Made by a program: the position numbers and the translations under genes
DNA from: Thermoleophilia bacterium
GTDB taxonomy: Bacteria > Actinomycetota > Thermoleophilia > Gaiellales > JAICJC01
Direction: 5' to 3'
Assembly: GCA_025928655.1 (NCBI GenBank)
Contig: JAICJC010000012.1
Coordinates: 1 to 43,840 of the forward strand
DNA length: 43,840 nucleotides
The notes under the pieces: generated by a model
Database searches by the model: none
What the model was told of the DNA's origin: nothing
The model's input: the letters and a program-made list of their open reading frames with translations, nothing else
Part shown: one piece after another, positions 22,234 to 28,541 of the stretch
Position numbering within the stretch: the first letter of the stretch is position 1
Layout of the letters: each line of letters begins with the position of its first letter

Positions 22234-22986
22234 CTACGGGTGGATGACGACGGGCGTGCCCGGGCGCAGGGCGCGCTTGAGCACCCCGAGCGCGGACGCC
22301 GAGACGCGCAGGCAGCCGGCGGACGCCGGGGTGCCGATCGAGGCGGGGTCGTTCGTCCCGTGGATCGCGAGCTGGTCGCCGCCGCTCCAGCCCACGGGCA
22401 GATTGGGCTGGTGGCCGGAGAGCCCGAACGCGTACCAGCCGAACGGCCCCGACGGGTCGCCGGTCGAGATCGGATCGGTGACGCTGAAGCGGCCGATGGG
22501 CGTGGGCGAGGCCGGGGCGCCGATGGCGGCCGGGAACGAGCGCACGACGCGTGAGCCGTGCATGAGCATGACGCGCCGGCGTGACAGGTCGGCCTGGACC
22601 CAGGTCTCCGTGTGGACGACCCGGTGCCCGCGCAGCCTGACCCAGCCGGTGCGCCCGTTCGGGGGCCAGGGGAGGACGACCCGCGCCCAGCCGTCGTTGC
22701 GGCTGAAGCCGACCGCCCAGAGCCAGGTCGGGGTGCCGAGCGGCGTCCGTCCCGGGAGCGTTCCGAGCACGTGGCCCTTCGGCCGCGCCCGCACGGCGGT
22801 GCCGGCCGACTCGTCGACTAGCGTGAACCGATGCCTGGGAGCGTGCGTTCGCGGGGCGGGCGGCGTGTCGGCCCGGACGGCCGGCGCGGCGCCCCCGAGC
22901 GTCAGTGGCTGGAGGCCCATCGCGCCCGCAGCCGGTGCTGCGATGAGGCCGAAAATCGCTACGAGCAGGGAGATCGTGCGGCGCAT
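22234..22986 (-). CDS. L,D-transpeptidase (YkuD domain), secreted
   Basis: The protein has a signal peptide (MRRTISLLVAIFGLIAAPAAGAMG). An SH3-like region follows, covering about residues 50-125 (AVRARPKGHVLGTLPGRTPLGTPTWLWAVGFSRNDGWARVVLP). The YkuD catalytic domain shows AIGAPASPTPIGRFSV, LAIHGTNDPASIGTPASAGCLRVSASAL. The catalytic Cys is present; the usual His before Gly-Cys in SHGC is Ala here (SAGC). It makes 3-3 cross-links in peptidoglycan or attaches ligands to it outside the membrane. The start is ATG 22986 or GTG 22995. It converges with the AAA ATPase gene, 2 nt between stops. Confidence 0.88.
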   Translation of the reverse strand: MRRTISLLVAIFGLIAAPAAGAMGLQPLTLGGAAPAVRADTPPAPRTHAPRHRFTLVDESAGTAVRARPKGHVLGTLPGRTPLGTPTWLWAVGFSRNDGWARVVLPWPPNGRTGWVRLRGHRVVHTETWVQADLSRRRVMLMHGSRVVRSFPAAIGAPASPTPIGRFSVTDPISTGDPSGPFGWYAFGLSGHQPNLPVGWSGGDQLAIHGTNDPASIGTPASAGCLRVSASALGVLKRALRPGTPVVIHP

Positions 22987-23068
22987 GGACGACACTCATC
23001 GGCACGCGCCGTCCGCTCCTTGACCCCCGGGTCGGGGCTACAGATCCGGGCCGCAGCGACCGATAAGG

Positions 23069-23081
23069 GGGAGTGACTCCC
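23069..23081. promoter_or_regulatory. Palindrome GGGAGTGACTCCC
   Basis: Six-base arms GGGAGT/ACTCCC around one G, 24 bp before the small gene at 23105, could be an operator or a leader hairpin. Confidence 0.3.
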
Positions 23082-23104
23082 TGTCCCTCCCAAGGAGCAC
23101 TCTC

Positions 23105-23251
23105 GTGAAACGATCTTCGGGAATCGTCGGGCTGGCCGCCCTGGCCGCGCTTGCCGTCCCCGTCGCGCTCTCCGCTTACCGGCTGACGCGGCCCCGCAAC
23201 TACACGCAGACCCGCGAATTCCAGGCGCTTGCCCGTGGCTACCTCATCTAG
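23105..23251 (+). CDS. Small exported or membrane-anchored protein (48 aa)
   Basis: The frame is too short for the ORF track. It starts at GTG 23105 with a good ribosome site AAGGAG 6-7 nt upstream. It reads MKRSSGIVGLAALAALAVPVALSAYRLTRPRNYTQTREFQALARGYLI, then TAG. The first 25 residues form a typical signal or anchor helix. I do not recognise the family. The stop overlaps the start region of the next gene, so the two are probably co-translated. Confidence 0.6.
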   Translation: MKRSSGIVGLAALAALAVPVALSAYRLTRPRNYTQTREFQALARGYLI

Positions 23252-23696
23252 CGGCCGCACGCCCGAGACGACGCGCGACGAGCTGCTCATGCGGCCCGCC
23301 GACGATCCGTCGATCGAGCAGGCCGAGAACCTGCTCCGGCGCCTCCCGGCCTGCGAGTCTCCCGAGGACGCAGCCCATCTCGCCGCGCACGAGCTGCCCG
23401 CGCTCGTCGGCGCCGACTGGGCCACGTTCACGCCTGCGTCCGTCTATGCGGGCGACCCCGCCGGCCAGCCTCACGGCCAGGTCGCCGCCGCCGCCCTGGC
23501 CGACCGCTGCGTCTACTCGCAAGGCGAGCCGCCGACCGTCGCCGCGGTGCCCGTCTGGGCTTGCGGCGCTCCCGCCGGCGTCATCCTGATGGGTCGCGCG
23601 GGGGGCCTGTGCATGCCGCAGCTGCGGATGGCCGCGCTCGTCGCCCAGCACGCCGGTGCGGTGGCCGAGAGCCTGCCGCTCGCGCGCACCGCCTGA
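23235..23696 (+). CDS. GAF-like domain protein (hypothetical)
   Basis: The protein has about 153 residues. A central region reads like part of a GAF domain: AENLLRRLPACESPEDAAHLAAHELPALVGADWATFTP, then TVAAVPVWACGAPAGVILMGRAGGLCMPQLRMAALVAQHAGAVAES. The alternation of helix and strand and the ending AALVAQHAGAVAES match GAF proteins, which sense small ligands or dimerise. No output domain is attached. The start is uncertain: TTG 23229, GTG 23235 or ATG 23289. It overlaps the end of the small gene before it and may be translationally coupled to it. I hold the domain call loosely. Confidence 0.6.
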   Translation: MATSSSGRTPETTRDELLMRPADDPSIEQAENLLRRLPACESPEDAAHLAAHELPALVGADWATFTPASVYAGDPAGQPHGQVAAAALADRCVYSQGEPPTVAAVPVWACGAPAGVILMGRAGGLCMPQLRMAALVAQHAGAVAESLPLARTA

Positions 23697-23702
23697 GCCG
23701 AG

Positions 23703-23969
23703 CTAGCCCTCGGTCCCGCTCTCGGTCTGCGCCTGGCGCTCGAGGCCGCGCCGCAGCGCGCTGAGGAGATCCTGCGTCGTGCTCGGCTCGGCCGCCGGCT
23801 CCGGGGGGCCGATCGGGCGGCACGTCTGGCAGAAAGGGGACGTCAGGTCGCGACGCCGGTCGTCCGGCGTGGGGTAGCGGGTGAAGACCTCACCCGGCGG
23901 AATCGCCCGGCCGCAGCCGTGGCAGGAGACCGTCAGCGAGTCGAACACCTGCGGCTCGCCCGGGCGCAC
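23703..23969 (-). CDS. Small zinc-ribbon protein (hypothetical)
   Basis: Two Cys pairs, SCHGCGRAIPPGEVFTRYPTPDDRRRDLTSPFCQTC, form a zinc ribbon in a protein of about 88 residues, followed by a low-complexity linker and a helix DLLSALRRGLERQAQ. It is soluble. The start is uncertain (GTG 23969 or GTG 23948), and the longer ORF in the track adds an Arg-rich segment that does not look coding. I do not recognise a specific family. It converges with the GAF-like gene, 6 nt between stops. Confidence 0.6.
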   Translation of the reverse strand: MRPGEPQVFDSLTVSCHGCGRAIPPGEVFTRYPTPDDRRRDLTSPFCQTCRPIGPPEPAAEPSTTQDLLSALRRGLERQAQTESGTEG

Positions 23970-24151
23970 ACCGGCACCGGTGACCCGCCCGACACGGTCG
24001 CTCACCGGAGCGAGGTGGCGTCGAGGATTCGACCGGTCGATGTGGTGCTCGTAGCCAGCCAACCTGTGCAGCGGGTCATGCCGCCCGGATGGGGCCGGGC
24101 GCTCGGACGAGGCTACACGGTCGGCCGGCCCCGTGCTGCCGCGACCGGCAC

Positions 24152-24182
24152 GCACCAGACGGGGTCAGACCCCTTTTGGTGC
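24152..24182. repeat. REP-like hairpin, copy 1
   Basis: GCACCA-GAC-GGGGTC-A-GACCCC-TTT-TGGTGC is an imperfect palindrome: two perfect 6-bp stems separated by a 3x3 internal loop. The inner core and the following TTTTGG recur inverted at 25149-25181. Confidence 0.75.
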
Positions 24183-24232
24183 AATGGGGGTAGAAGGAGG
24201 CCCACACGACCACGCCGACGAAGGGATCCGCC

Positions 24233-24646
24233 ATGCAGATCATGCGAAACGGGCTGGACACCGGGCCGGGCCCGGCAGACTGGTTCACGGGTGCCGTCTT
24301 CATCGACACGATCGCGGCGCCTGCGCAGGGCTCGCGGATCGGCGCCGCCTGCGTCCATTTCACCCCCGGCGCGCGGACGGCGTGGCACACGCACCCGCAC
24401 GGCCAGACGATCTGGGTGTCGGAGGGCGTCGGCCTGTGCCGGCGCCGGGGCGGCCCGATCGAGGTGATCCGCCCGGGCGACCGCGTCTTCTTCGAGCCCG
24501 GTGAGGGTCACTGGCACGGCGCTGCGCGAAACCGGCTGATGACCCACGTCGCGATGCAGCAGGCCGACGAGGAGGGCAACGTCGTGACCTGGGGCGATCA
24601 CGTCAGCGACGCGGAGTACGGCGAGGCGCCGTCGATCGCGGGCTGA
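24233..24646 (+). CDS. Cupin-domain protein (single-domain, (R)-mandelonitrile-lyase-like)
   Basis: The 137-residue protein is a single beta-barrel cupin. Motif 1 reads ARTAWHTHPHGQTIWVSEGVG and motif 2 reads IRPGDRVFFEPGEGHWHGA, giving His ligands for a metal (usually Mn or Fe). WFTGAVFIDTIA at the start and the ending DEEGNVVTWGDHVSDAEY match the small cupins near carboxymuconolactone decarboxylases and hydroxynitrile lyases. The reaction is not known. GAAGGGATC before ATG is a plausible ribosome site. It stands alone after a REP-like hairpin and converges with a small membrane protein gene. Confidence 0.85.
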   Translation: MQIMRNGLDTGPGPADWFTGAVFIDTIAAPAQGSRIGAACVHFTPGARTAWHTHPHGQTIWVSEGVGLCRRRGGPIEVIRPGDRVFFEPGEGHWHGAARNRLMTHVAMQQADEEGNVVTWGDHVSDAEYGEAPSIAG

Positions 24647-24656
24647 AGGCGATCCG

Positions 24657-24944
24657 TCAGACCGCCGCGGGCGGGGCCGTCATCGGCCGCCGCCACCGCC
24701 AGAATCCCGAGCCGAGGGCGAGCATCGCGAAGACTGCGCTCGCCGCCCACAACAGCTCGGCGCGAAGCGGATGCAACTGGTAGGGCGAACCGAGTGACGG
24801 GCCCAGCGAGCAGGCCGTGTTCGGCGGGCAGGAAGGCAGCAGCACGGGCGTCGACATCATCCGCCACGTCACCACGCCCGCGACGAACAGCGCCACCGCG
24901 ATCAAGGACGCAAGCACGAGCACAACCGATGGACGTCTGACCAT
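24657..24944 (-). CDS. Hypothetical two-pass membrane protein
   Basis: This 95-residue protein has two membrane helices, at about residues 8-28 (VLVLASLIAVALFVAGVVTWRM) and 64-84 (LLWAASAVFAMLALGSGFW). The outer loop between them has two Cys (PSCPPNTAC) that could form a disulfide. I recognise no family. It starts leaderless: TACAGT lies 7 nt before ATG. It converges with the cupin gene. Confidence 0.7.
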   Translation of the reverse strand: MVRRPSVVLVLASLIAVALFVAGVVTWRMMSTPVLLPSCPPNTACSLGPSLGSPYQLHPLRAELLWAASAVFAMLALGSGFWRWRRPMTAPPAAV

Positions 24945-24951
24945 TGGGAAG

Positions 24952-24957
24952 ACTGTA
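24952..24957 (-). promoter_or_regulatory. Putative -10 box TACAGT
   Basis: TACAGT is followed by 7 nt and ATG 24944 on the minus strand, with no ribosome site between them. Confidence 0.5.
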
Positions 24958-25031
24958 CCTCCCGTTGGGGGCGGTGGGGAGCTGTGCCCTGAACTCTCGG
25001 GGATAGGGTGTCTATGCGGGGGATTGGCGAG

Positions 25032-25104
25032 CGGGGGCGGCAGGATTCGAACCTGCGACCGTCAGCTTAGAAGGCTGCTGCTCTATCCCCTGAGCTACGC
25101 CCCC
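25032..25104 (-). tRNA. tRNA-Arg (anticodon TCT)
   Basis: The minus strand reads GGGGGCG-TAGCTCAGGGGATAGAGC-AGCAGCCTTCTAAGCTG, a variable loop, GCAGGTTCGAATCCTGC and CGCCCCC. The anticodon loop CTTCTAA gives TCT. The acceptor stem is 7 bp and perfect. CCA is not encoded. Confidence 0.95.
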
Positions 25105-25148
25105 TCGTCTTCCTCTCCCTGCAGTTTGCAGGAATCCTGGCCATCGCG

Positions 25149-25181
25149 CCCGCCAAAAGGGGTCTGACCCCGTTTGGCGGG
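25149..25181. repeat. REP-like hairpin, copy 2 (inverted)
   Basis: CCCGCCAAA-A-GGGGTC-T-GACCCC-G-TTTGGCGGG forms a 9-bp plus 6-bp stem with one mismatch and a 1-nt apex. The core CCAAAAGGGGTCTGACCCCG is close to the reverse complement of copy 1. It lies just after the stop of the response regulator gene (minus strand) and could also terminate it. Confidence 0.75.
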
Positions 25182-25184
25182 TCC

Positions 25185-25835
25185 CTATTCGGCGTCGGGG
25201 TTGACCAGGCGCTCGCGGACGGCTTTCAGCGCCGCCTGGGTGCGGTCGGTGACGTCGAGCTTGCGCAGGACGGCGGAGACGTGCGCCTTCACCGTCTTCT
25301 CCGAGAGCGAGAGCCGCAGCGCGATCGCCTTGTTCGGCATGCCGCGGGCGATCAGCTCGAGCACCTCCCGCTCGCGCGCCGTCAGCTCCGCGGCGGCGGC
25401 CGGCGGGCGGCGCACCTCGCCCACGAGCCGCGCGGCGGCCGCGGGGTGAAGCGGCGAGCCGCCGGAATGCGCCGAGCGGATCGCGGCCAGCAGCTCGGCC
25501 GGCTGGGCGTCCTTGAGCAGGTAGCCGGCGGCGCCCGCCCGCATCGCCTCGACCACGCGGTCGTCGGCGGGGAAGCTCGTCAGCACGACGACGCGGGGCG
25601 TGCCGTCGCCGGACCCGATCCGGCGCAGCGCCTCGAGCCCGCCCCCGTCGGGCATCACCATGTCGAGCAGGACGACGTCCGGTGCCAGCCGCTCGGCCTG
25701 GGCGGCGGCGTCGATGCCGCTTCCGGCCTCGCCCGCGACCTCGATGTCCGGCTGCAGCTCGAGGTAGGTGCGCAGACCCTGGCGGACGACCGGGTGGTCG
25801 TCGGCGATCAGCACCCGGATCGGCCGGTCAGCCAC
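25185..25835 (-). CDS. NarL/FixJ-type response regulator
   Basis: The 216-residue protein has a receiver domain (RVLIADDHPVVRQGLRTYL, phospho-acceptor Asp58 in DVVLLDMVMPDG, Lys in GYLLKDA) and a LuxR-type helix-turn-helix, LTAREREVLELIARGMPNKAIALRLSLSEKTVKAHVSAVLRKLDVTDRTQA. Phosphorylation by the kinase encoded just upstream would drive DNA binding. It overlaps the kinase gene by 8 nt, so they form one operon. Target genes cannot be told. A REP-like hairpin lies right after its stop. Confidence 0.95.
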   Translation of the reverse strand: MADRPIRVLIADDHPVVRQGLRTYLELQPDIEVAGEAGSGIDAAAQAERLAPDVVLLDMVMPDGGGLEALRRIGSGDGTPRVVVLTSFPADDRVVEAMRAGAAGYLLKDAQPAELLAAIRSAHSGGSPLHPAAAARLVGEVRRPPAAAAELTAREREVLELIARGMPNKAIALRLSLSEKTVKAHVSAVLRKLDVTDRTQAALKAVRERLVNPDAE

Positions 25836-26985
25836 GGGCGACCTCGACCGCGACCGTCGTGCCCGCCCCCGGCGACGAGCGCAGGTCGAGCCGGCCGCCG
25901 ACGGCCCGCGCCCGCTCCGCCATCACCGTCACGCCCAGGTGCTGCGAGCGCACGCGCGGGTCGGAGGGATCGAACCCGGCGCCGTCGTCGATCACCGTGA
26001 GCCGCGTGCCGGCCGGGTCGAGGTCGAGCTCGACCCGGATGCGGCTCGCCCCCGCGTGCTTGAGCGCGTTCTGAAGCGCCTCCTGGGCGATCCGGAAGAG
26101 CTCGCGCTGGACGGCCGCGTCCGGCTCGCCGGACCCGCGCACCGCCAGCTCGACCCGGGCCGGGTGGACGCGGCCGAGCACCTCGACGTGCTTCTGCAGC
26201 GTGGCGAGGAGCCCGTCGGCCTCCAGGTCGGCCGGCCGCAGCTGGAAGACCAGCGAGCGCATCTCCGCACGCGCCTCGGCGGCCAGCCGCCGCACCTCGG
26301 CCAGCTGCGCGCGGGCGGCCTCCGTGTCGCGGTCGAGCAGCTCGGACGCCGCCTCGGCGGTGAGCGTGAGCGAGAAGAGCGTCTGCGAGACGGCGTCGTG
26401 CAGGTCGCGGGCGAGCCGGTTGCGCTCCTCGACCACCGACAGCTCGCGGCTACGCTCGTGCACGCGCGCCGTCGCGATCGCGACCGCGGCGTGGGCGGCG
26501 AAGAGCTCGATCAGCTCCTGGTCGCCGTCGGAGAACTCGTCCGCGCCGATCTTGTCGGTCAGGTAGAAGGCACCCACGACCTCGCCGGCGGAGAGCACGG
26601 GCACACCCAGGAACGAGCGCATGCGCGGGTGGGCGGCCGGCCACCACTCGAAGCGCGGATCCCTGGTGATGTCGGACGTGCGGTACGGCTCCGGCCGCTC
26701 GAGCATCGCGCTCAGCAGGCCGTGGGTGCGGGGGAGCCGGCCGATGGCCGCGATCAGCTCGTCGCTCATCCCGGCGGTGATGAAGTGCGAGAAGCCGCCG
26801 CTTCCGTCCGGCACGCCGACGGCGGCGTAGCGGCAGCTGGCGAGCGTGCGGGCCGCCCGCACGAGCCCCTGGAGGGTGGCCTCGAGCGAGGGCGCGACGG
26901 CCATCGCGGCGATCACCTCGCCGACCGCGCGCAGCGCCGCCCCGGAGGGCTCAGCGACGCTTGAGCCGCGCGCGGGCCGCGTCAT
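25828..26985 (-). CDS. GAF-domain sensor histidine kinase (HisKA_3 type)
   Basis: The soluble 385-residue kinase has a GAF sensor domain at about residues 30-180 (ending FSDGDQELIELFAAHAAVAIATARVHERS). The dimerisation and phosphorylation helix reads VVEERNRLARDLHDAVSQTLFSLTLTAEAA (phospho-His in DLHD), with a C-terminal ATPase containing FRIAQEALQNALKHAGAS, VIDDGAGFDPS and HLGVTVMAERARAVGG. It lacks membrane segments, so it senses a cytoplasmic signal through the GAF domain. It is partnered with the overlapping response regulator. Its start lies inside the 42-codon gene upstream; ATG 26985 is the best start available. Confidence 0.95.
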   Translation of the reverse strand: MTRPARGSSVAEPSGAALRAVGEVIAAMAVAPSLEATLQGLVRAARTLASCRYAAVGVPDGSGGFSHFITAGMSDELIAAIGRLPRTHGLLSAMLERPEPYRTSDITRDPRFEWWPAAHPRMRSFLGVPVLSAGEVVGAFYLTDKIGADEFSDGDQELIELFAAHAAVAIATARVHERSRELSVVEERNRLARDLHDAVSQTLFSLTLTAEAASELLDRDTEAARAQLAEVRRLAAEARAEMRSLVFQLRPADLEADGLLATLQKHVEVLGRVHPARVELAVRGSGEPDAAVQRELFRIAQEALQNALKHAGASRIRVELDLDPAGTRLTVIDDGAGFDPSDPRVRSQHLGVTVMAERARAVGGRLDLRSSPGAGTTVAVEVARG

Positions 26986-27079
26986 CGCCGCGGGCGAGCA
27001 GGAACCCCACGATGATCGCGAGGATCACCACGCCGAACACGGGCGCGAGGGTGATCAGTTCCGAGAACGAGACGTTCAT
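26951..27079 (-). CDS. Small single-pass membrane protein (42 aa)
   Basis: The frame is too short for the ORF track. It reads MNVSFSELITLAPVFGVVILAIIVGFLLARGDDAARARLKRR, then TGA: a 20-residue membrane helix followed by a basic cytoplasmic tail. ATG 27079 is preceded by TACCAT 8 nt upstream. The end overlaps the start of the sensor kinase gene by 35 nt in another frame, so translation may be coupled. I recognise no family. It could be a membrane partner of the otherwise soluble kinase, but that is a guess. Confidence 0.55.
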   Translation of the reverse strand: MNVSFSELITLAPVFGVVILAIIVGFLLARGDDAARARLKRR

Positions 27080-27085
27080 ACACTC

Positions 27086-28297
27086 TCATGGTACGGGCGC
27101 CTCGGCGCGAGGCAAATCCAGGAGCCGGTGAAGCGCGATCCCGAACCGGTCGGTGCGAAGCGTCACGCCGGCCCGGCGGGCCTCGGCGAAGCGCAGCGAC
27201 ATCTCGAGCAGCTCCAGGCACACGATCACGCGGGCGGCGCCGGCCGGCTGATCGAGGCCGGCGAGCCAGCCGGGCGCCCGCTCGAGCGTGTCGGCGACGG
27301 CGCGCGGGGGCGGCAGCTTGCGCGCGTTCAGCGCCACCAGCAGGCCGTAATGGGCGGCGTCGATGCCGACGGGGACGCCGTCGCGGCTGCGCTCCCAGTC
27401 CCACACCACGAGCCGTCCCTCGAGCCGGCGCATGTTCCAGGGCGTCCAGTCGCCGTGGCCGCGCCCGAACCGCATGAGCGTGTCGCCCGACTCGGCCGCG
27501 ATGGCGTCGGCGGCCGCGTCGAGGTCGGCCCCGACGGCGGAGATGCGCGCCCGCACGTCCGCCCACCAGTCGCTCTCGGCGAGCGCCGAGCGCGTGACCA
27601 TCCCGCCCAGCGCCAGCTCGTGCGTGGCGTCGCGGGGCGGGTCGAACGCGGACACCGGCGCACCCCCGGTGAGCGGCTCGACGACGGTCACGGTGTTGCC
27701 CTGCCACTCGAGCGCGTGCAGCAGGCGTGAGACCCGGAAGGTGCGCGGCGGGTCGGGCCGCGCCGCGAAGCTCGCGAGCGCCTCGGCCTCCGCGGCGACC
27801 AGCGGTCGGGTGAGCTCGTTCCAGCCCACCTTCGCGTAGGCGAGCACGCGGCCGTTCGGCTCGCCCACCTGGACGACCGGCTTGCCGTTCGGCCGGGTGG
27901 CGCCGACGCGCACGACGAGCTCGACGTCCCGGCCGCCGAGGAGCGCCGCCAGGCGGTGGCGCAGCACGAGGTCGGGCAGCTCGGCGTCGGCGACGCCGGC
28001 CGCGACGTGCACGCCGACCCGATCGCGCCCCAGCCTCTGGGGCAGGCCGCTGCGCAGGGCCGCGACGGCAGCCTGGGTGGCCGCCGTCCCCTTTCGGCCG
28101 GGCATGAGCAGGTACTGGCGGGCGGCCGCGGCCGCCCCGCGGCGCGACTCGGGGGGGACGAGCATGCCGGGACGCCGCAGCGACGGGAGCACGACGTAGG
28201 AGTCGACGCGCCGGAATCCCGGGGGCGCCTGCGGGCCCACGTGGACGCGCTCGTCTGCGGCTGCGAGTCCGCGCATGCAGGCGTCTGCGTCCCTCAT
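27086..28297 (-). CDS. APH-like phosphotransferase family protein
   Basis: The 403-residue protein ends with the aminoglycoside-phosphotransferase catalytic pattern: GRGHGDWTPWNMRRLEGRLVVWDWERS, i.e. the HGDxxxxN loop and the metal-binding Asp in WDWE. Upstream are kinase-like strands such as RPNGKPVVQVGEPNGRVLAYAKVGWNELTRPLVAAEAEAL. It probably phosphorylates a small molecule or sugar. It lies next to and divergent from the polysaccharide operon, so a sugar substrate is possible, but this is inference. ATG 28297 is preferred over the track start because TACGGT lies 7 nt before it. Confidence 0.75.
   Translation of the reverse strand: MRDADACMRGLAAADERVHVGPQAPPGFRRVDSYVVLPSLRRPGMLVPPESRRGAAAAARQYLLMPGRKGTAATQAAVAALRSGLPQRLGRDRVGVHVAAGVADAELPDLVLRHRLAALLGGRDVELVVRVGATRPNGKPVVQVGEPNGRVLAYAKVGWNELTRPLVAAEAEALASFAARPDPPRTFRVSRLLHALEWQGNTVTVVEPLTGGAPVSAFDPPRDATHELALGGMVTRSALAESDWWADVRARISAVGADLDAAADAIAAESGDTLMRFGRGHGDWTPWNMRRLEGRLVVWDWERSRDGVPVGIDAAHYGLLVALNARKLPPPRAVADTLERAPGWLAGLDQPAGAARVIVCLELLEMSLRFAEARRAGVTLRTDRFGIALHRLLDLPRAEAPVP
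27088..27093 (-). promoter_or_regulatory. Putative -10 box TACCAT of the 42-aa gene
   Basis: TACCAT is followed by 8 nt and ATG 27079. It lies over the last codons of the phosphotransferase gene. Confidence 0.4.
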
Positions 28298-28304
28298 GCC
28301 GAAC

Positions 28305-28310
28305 ACCGTA
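28305..28310 (-). promoter_or_regulatory. Putative -10 box TACGGT of the phosphotransferase gene
   Basis: TACGGT is followed by 7 nt and ATG 28297 on the minus strand. Confidence 0.5.
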
Positions 28311-28366
28311 CCCGTGCGCCGCCCGAGAATCCGTCAATCACGTGCTAATACTGCCCGTGTGCAGGG

Positions 28367-28394
28367 TTGACGCCAAACCGGTGCGGAGTACCAT
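28367..28394 (+). promoter_or_regulatory. Promoter of the exopolysaccharide operon, TTGACG-N16-TACCAT
   Basis: A good -35 (28367-28372) and -10 (28389-28394) pair with 16-nt spacing faces the operon. Transcription would start near 28401, leaving a leader of about 140 nt. Confidence 0.6.
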
Positions 28395-28404
28395 TGGTTG
28401 GGGA

Positions 28405-28480
28405 GGCCGGGTGTCCCTGGACGAATCCAGCACCCCCGCAGTAGACCGGCGTCCCCGCGCCGGGTGGAGCCGATAGGTGG
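28405..28480 (+). promoter_or_regulatory. Structured leader of the exopolysaccharide operon
   Basis: The leader folds into GGGTG-tcc-CTGGA-CGAA-TCCAG-CACCC, a stacked hairpin with a tetraloop, followed by CCGGCG-tccccg-CGCCGG. This could be an RNA switch or protein-binding leader. It matches no riboswitch class I know well enough to name. Confidence 0.35.
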
Positions 28481-28541
28481 CGGCCCCAGCCTGGCATAGC
28501 CGACCCTTCTAGGCACGCGAACGACCCGAGAGGATCTGGTA

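Noticed and set aside
20972-23431. 819-codon minus-strand ORF
   Set aside because: It shadows the VOC, AAA ATPase and L,D-transpeptidase genes, is Arg/Ala-rich and has no domain.
28405-28480. c-di-AMP (ydaO-type) riboswitch
   Set aside because: A GAATCC motif and two hairpins recall it, but the leader is too short and the conserved core is not present.
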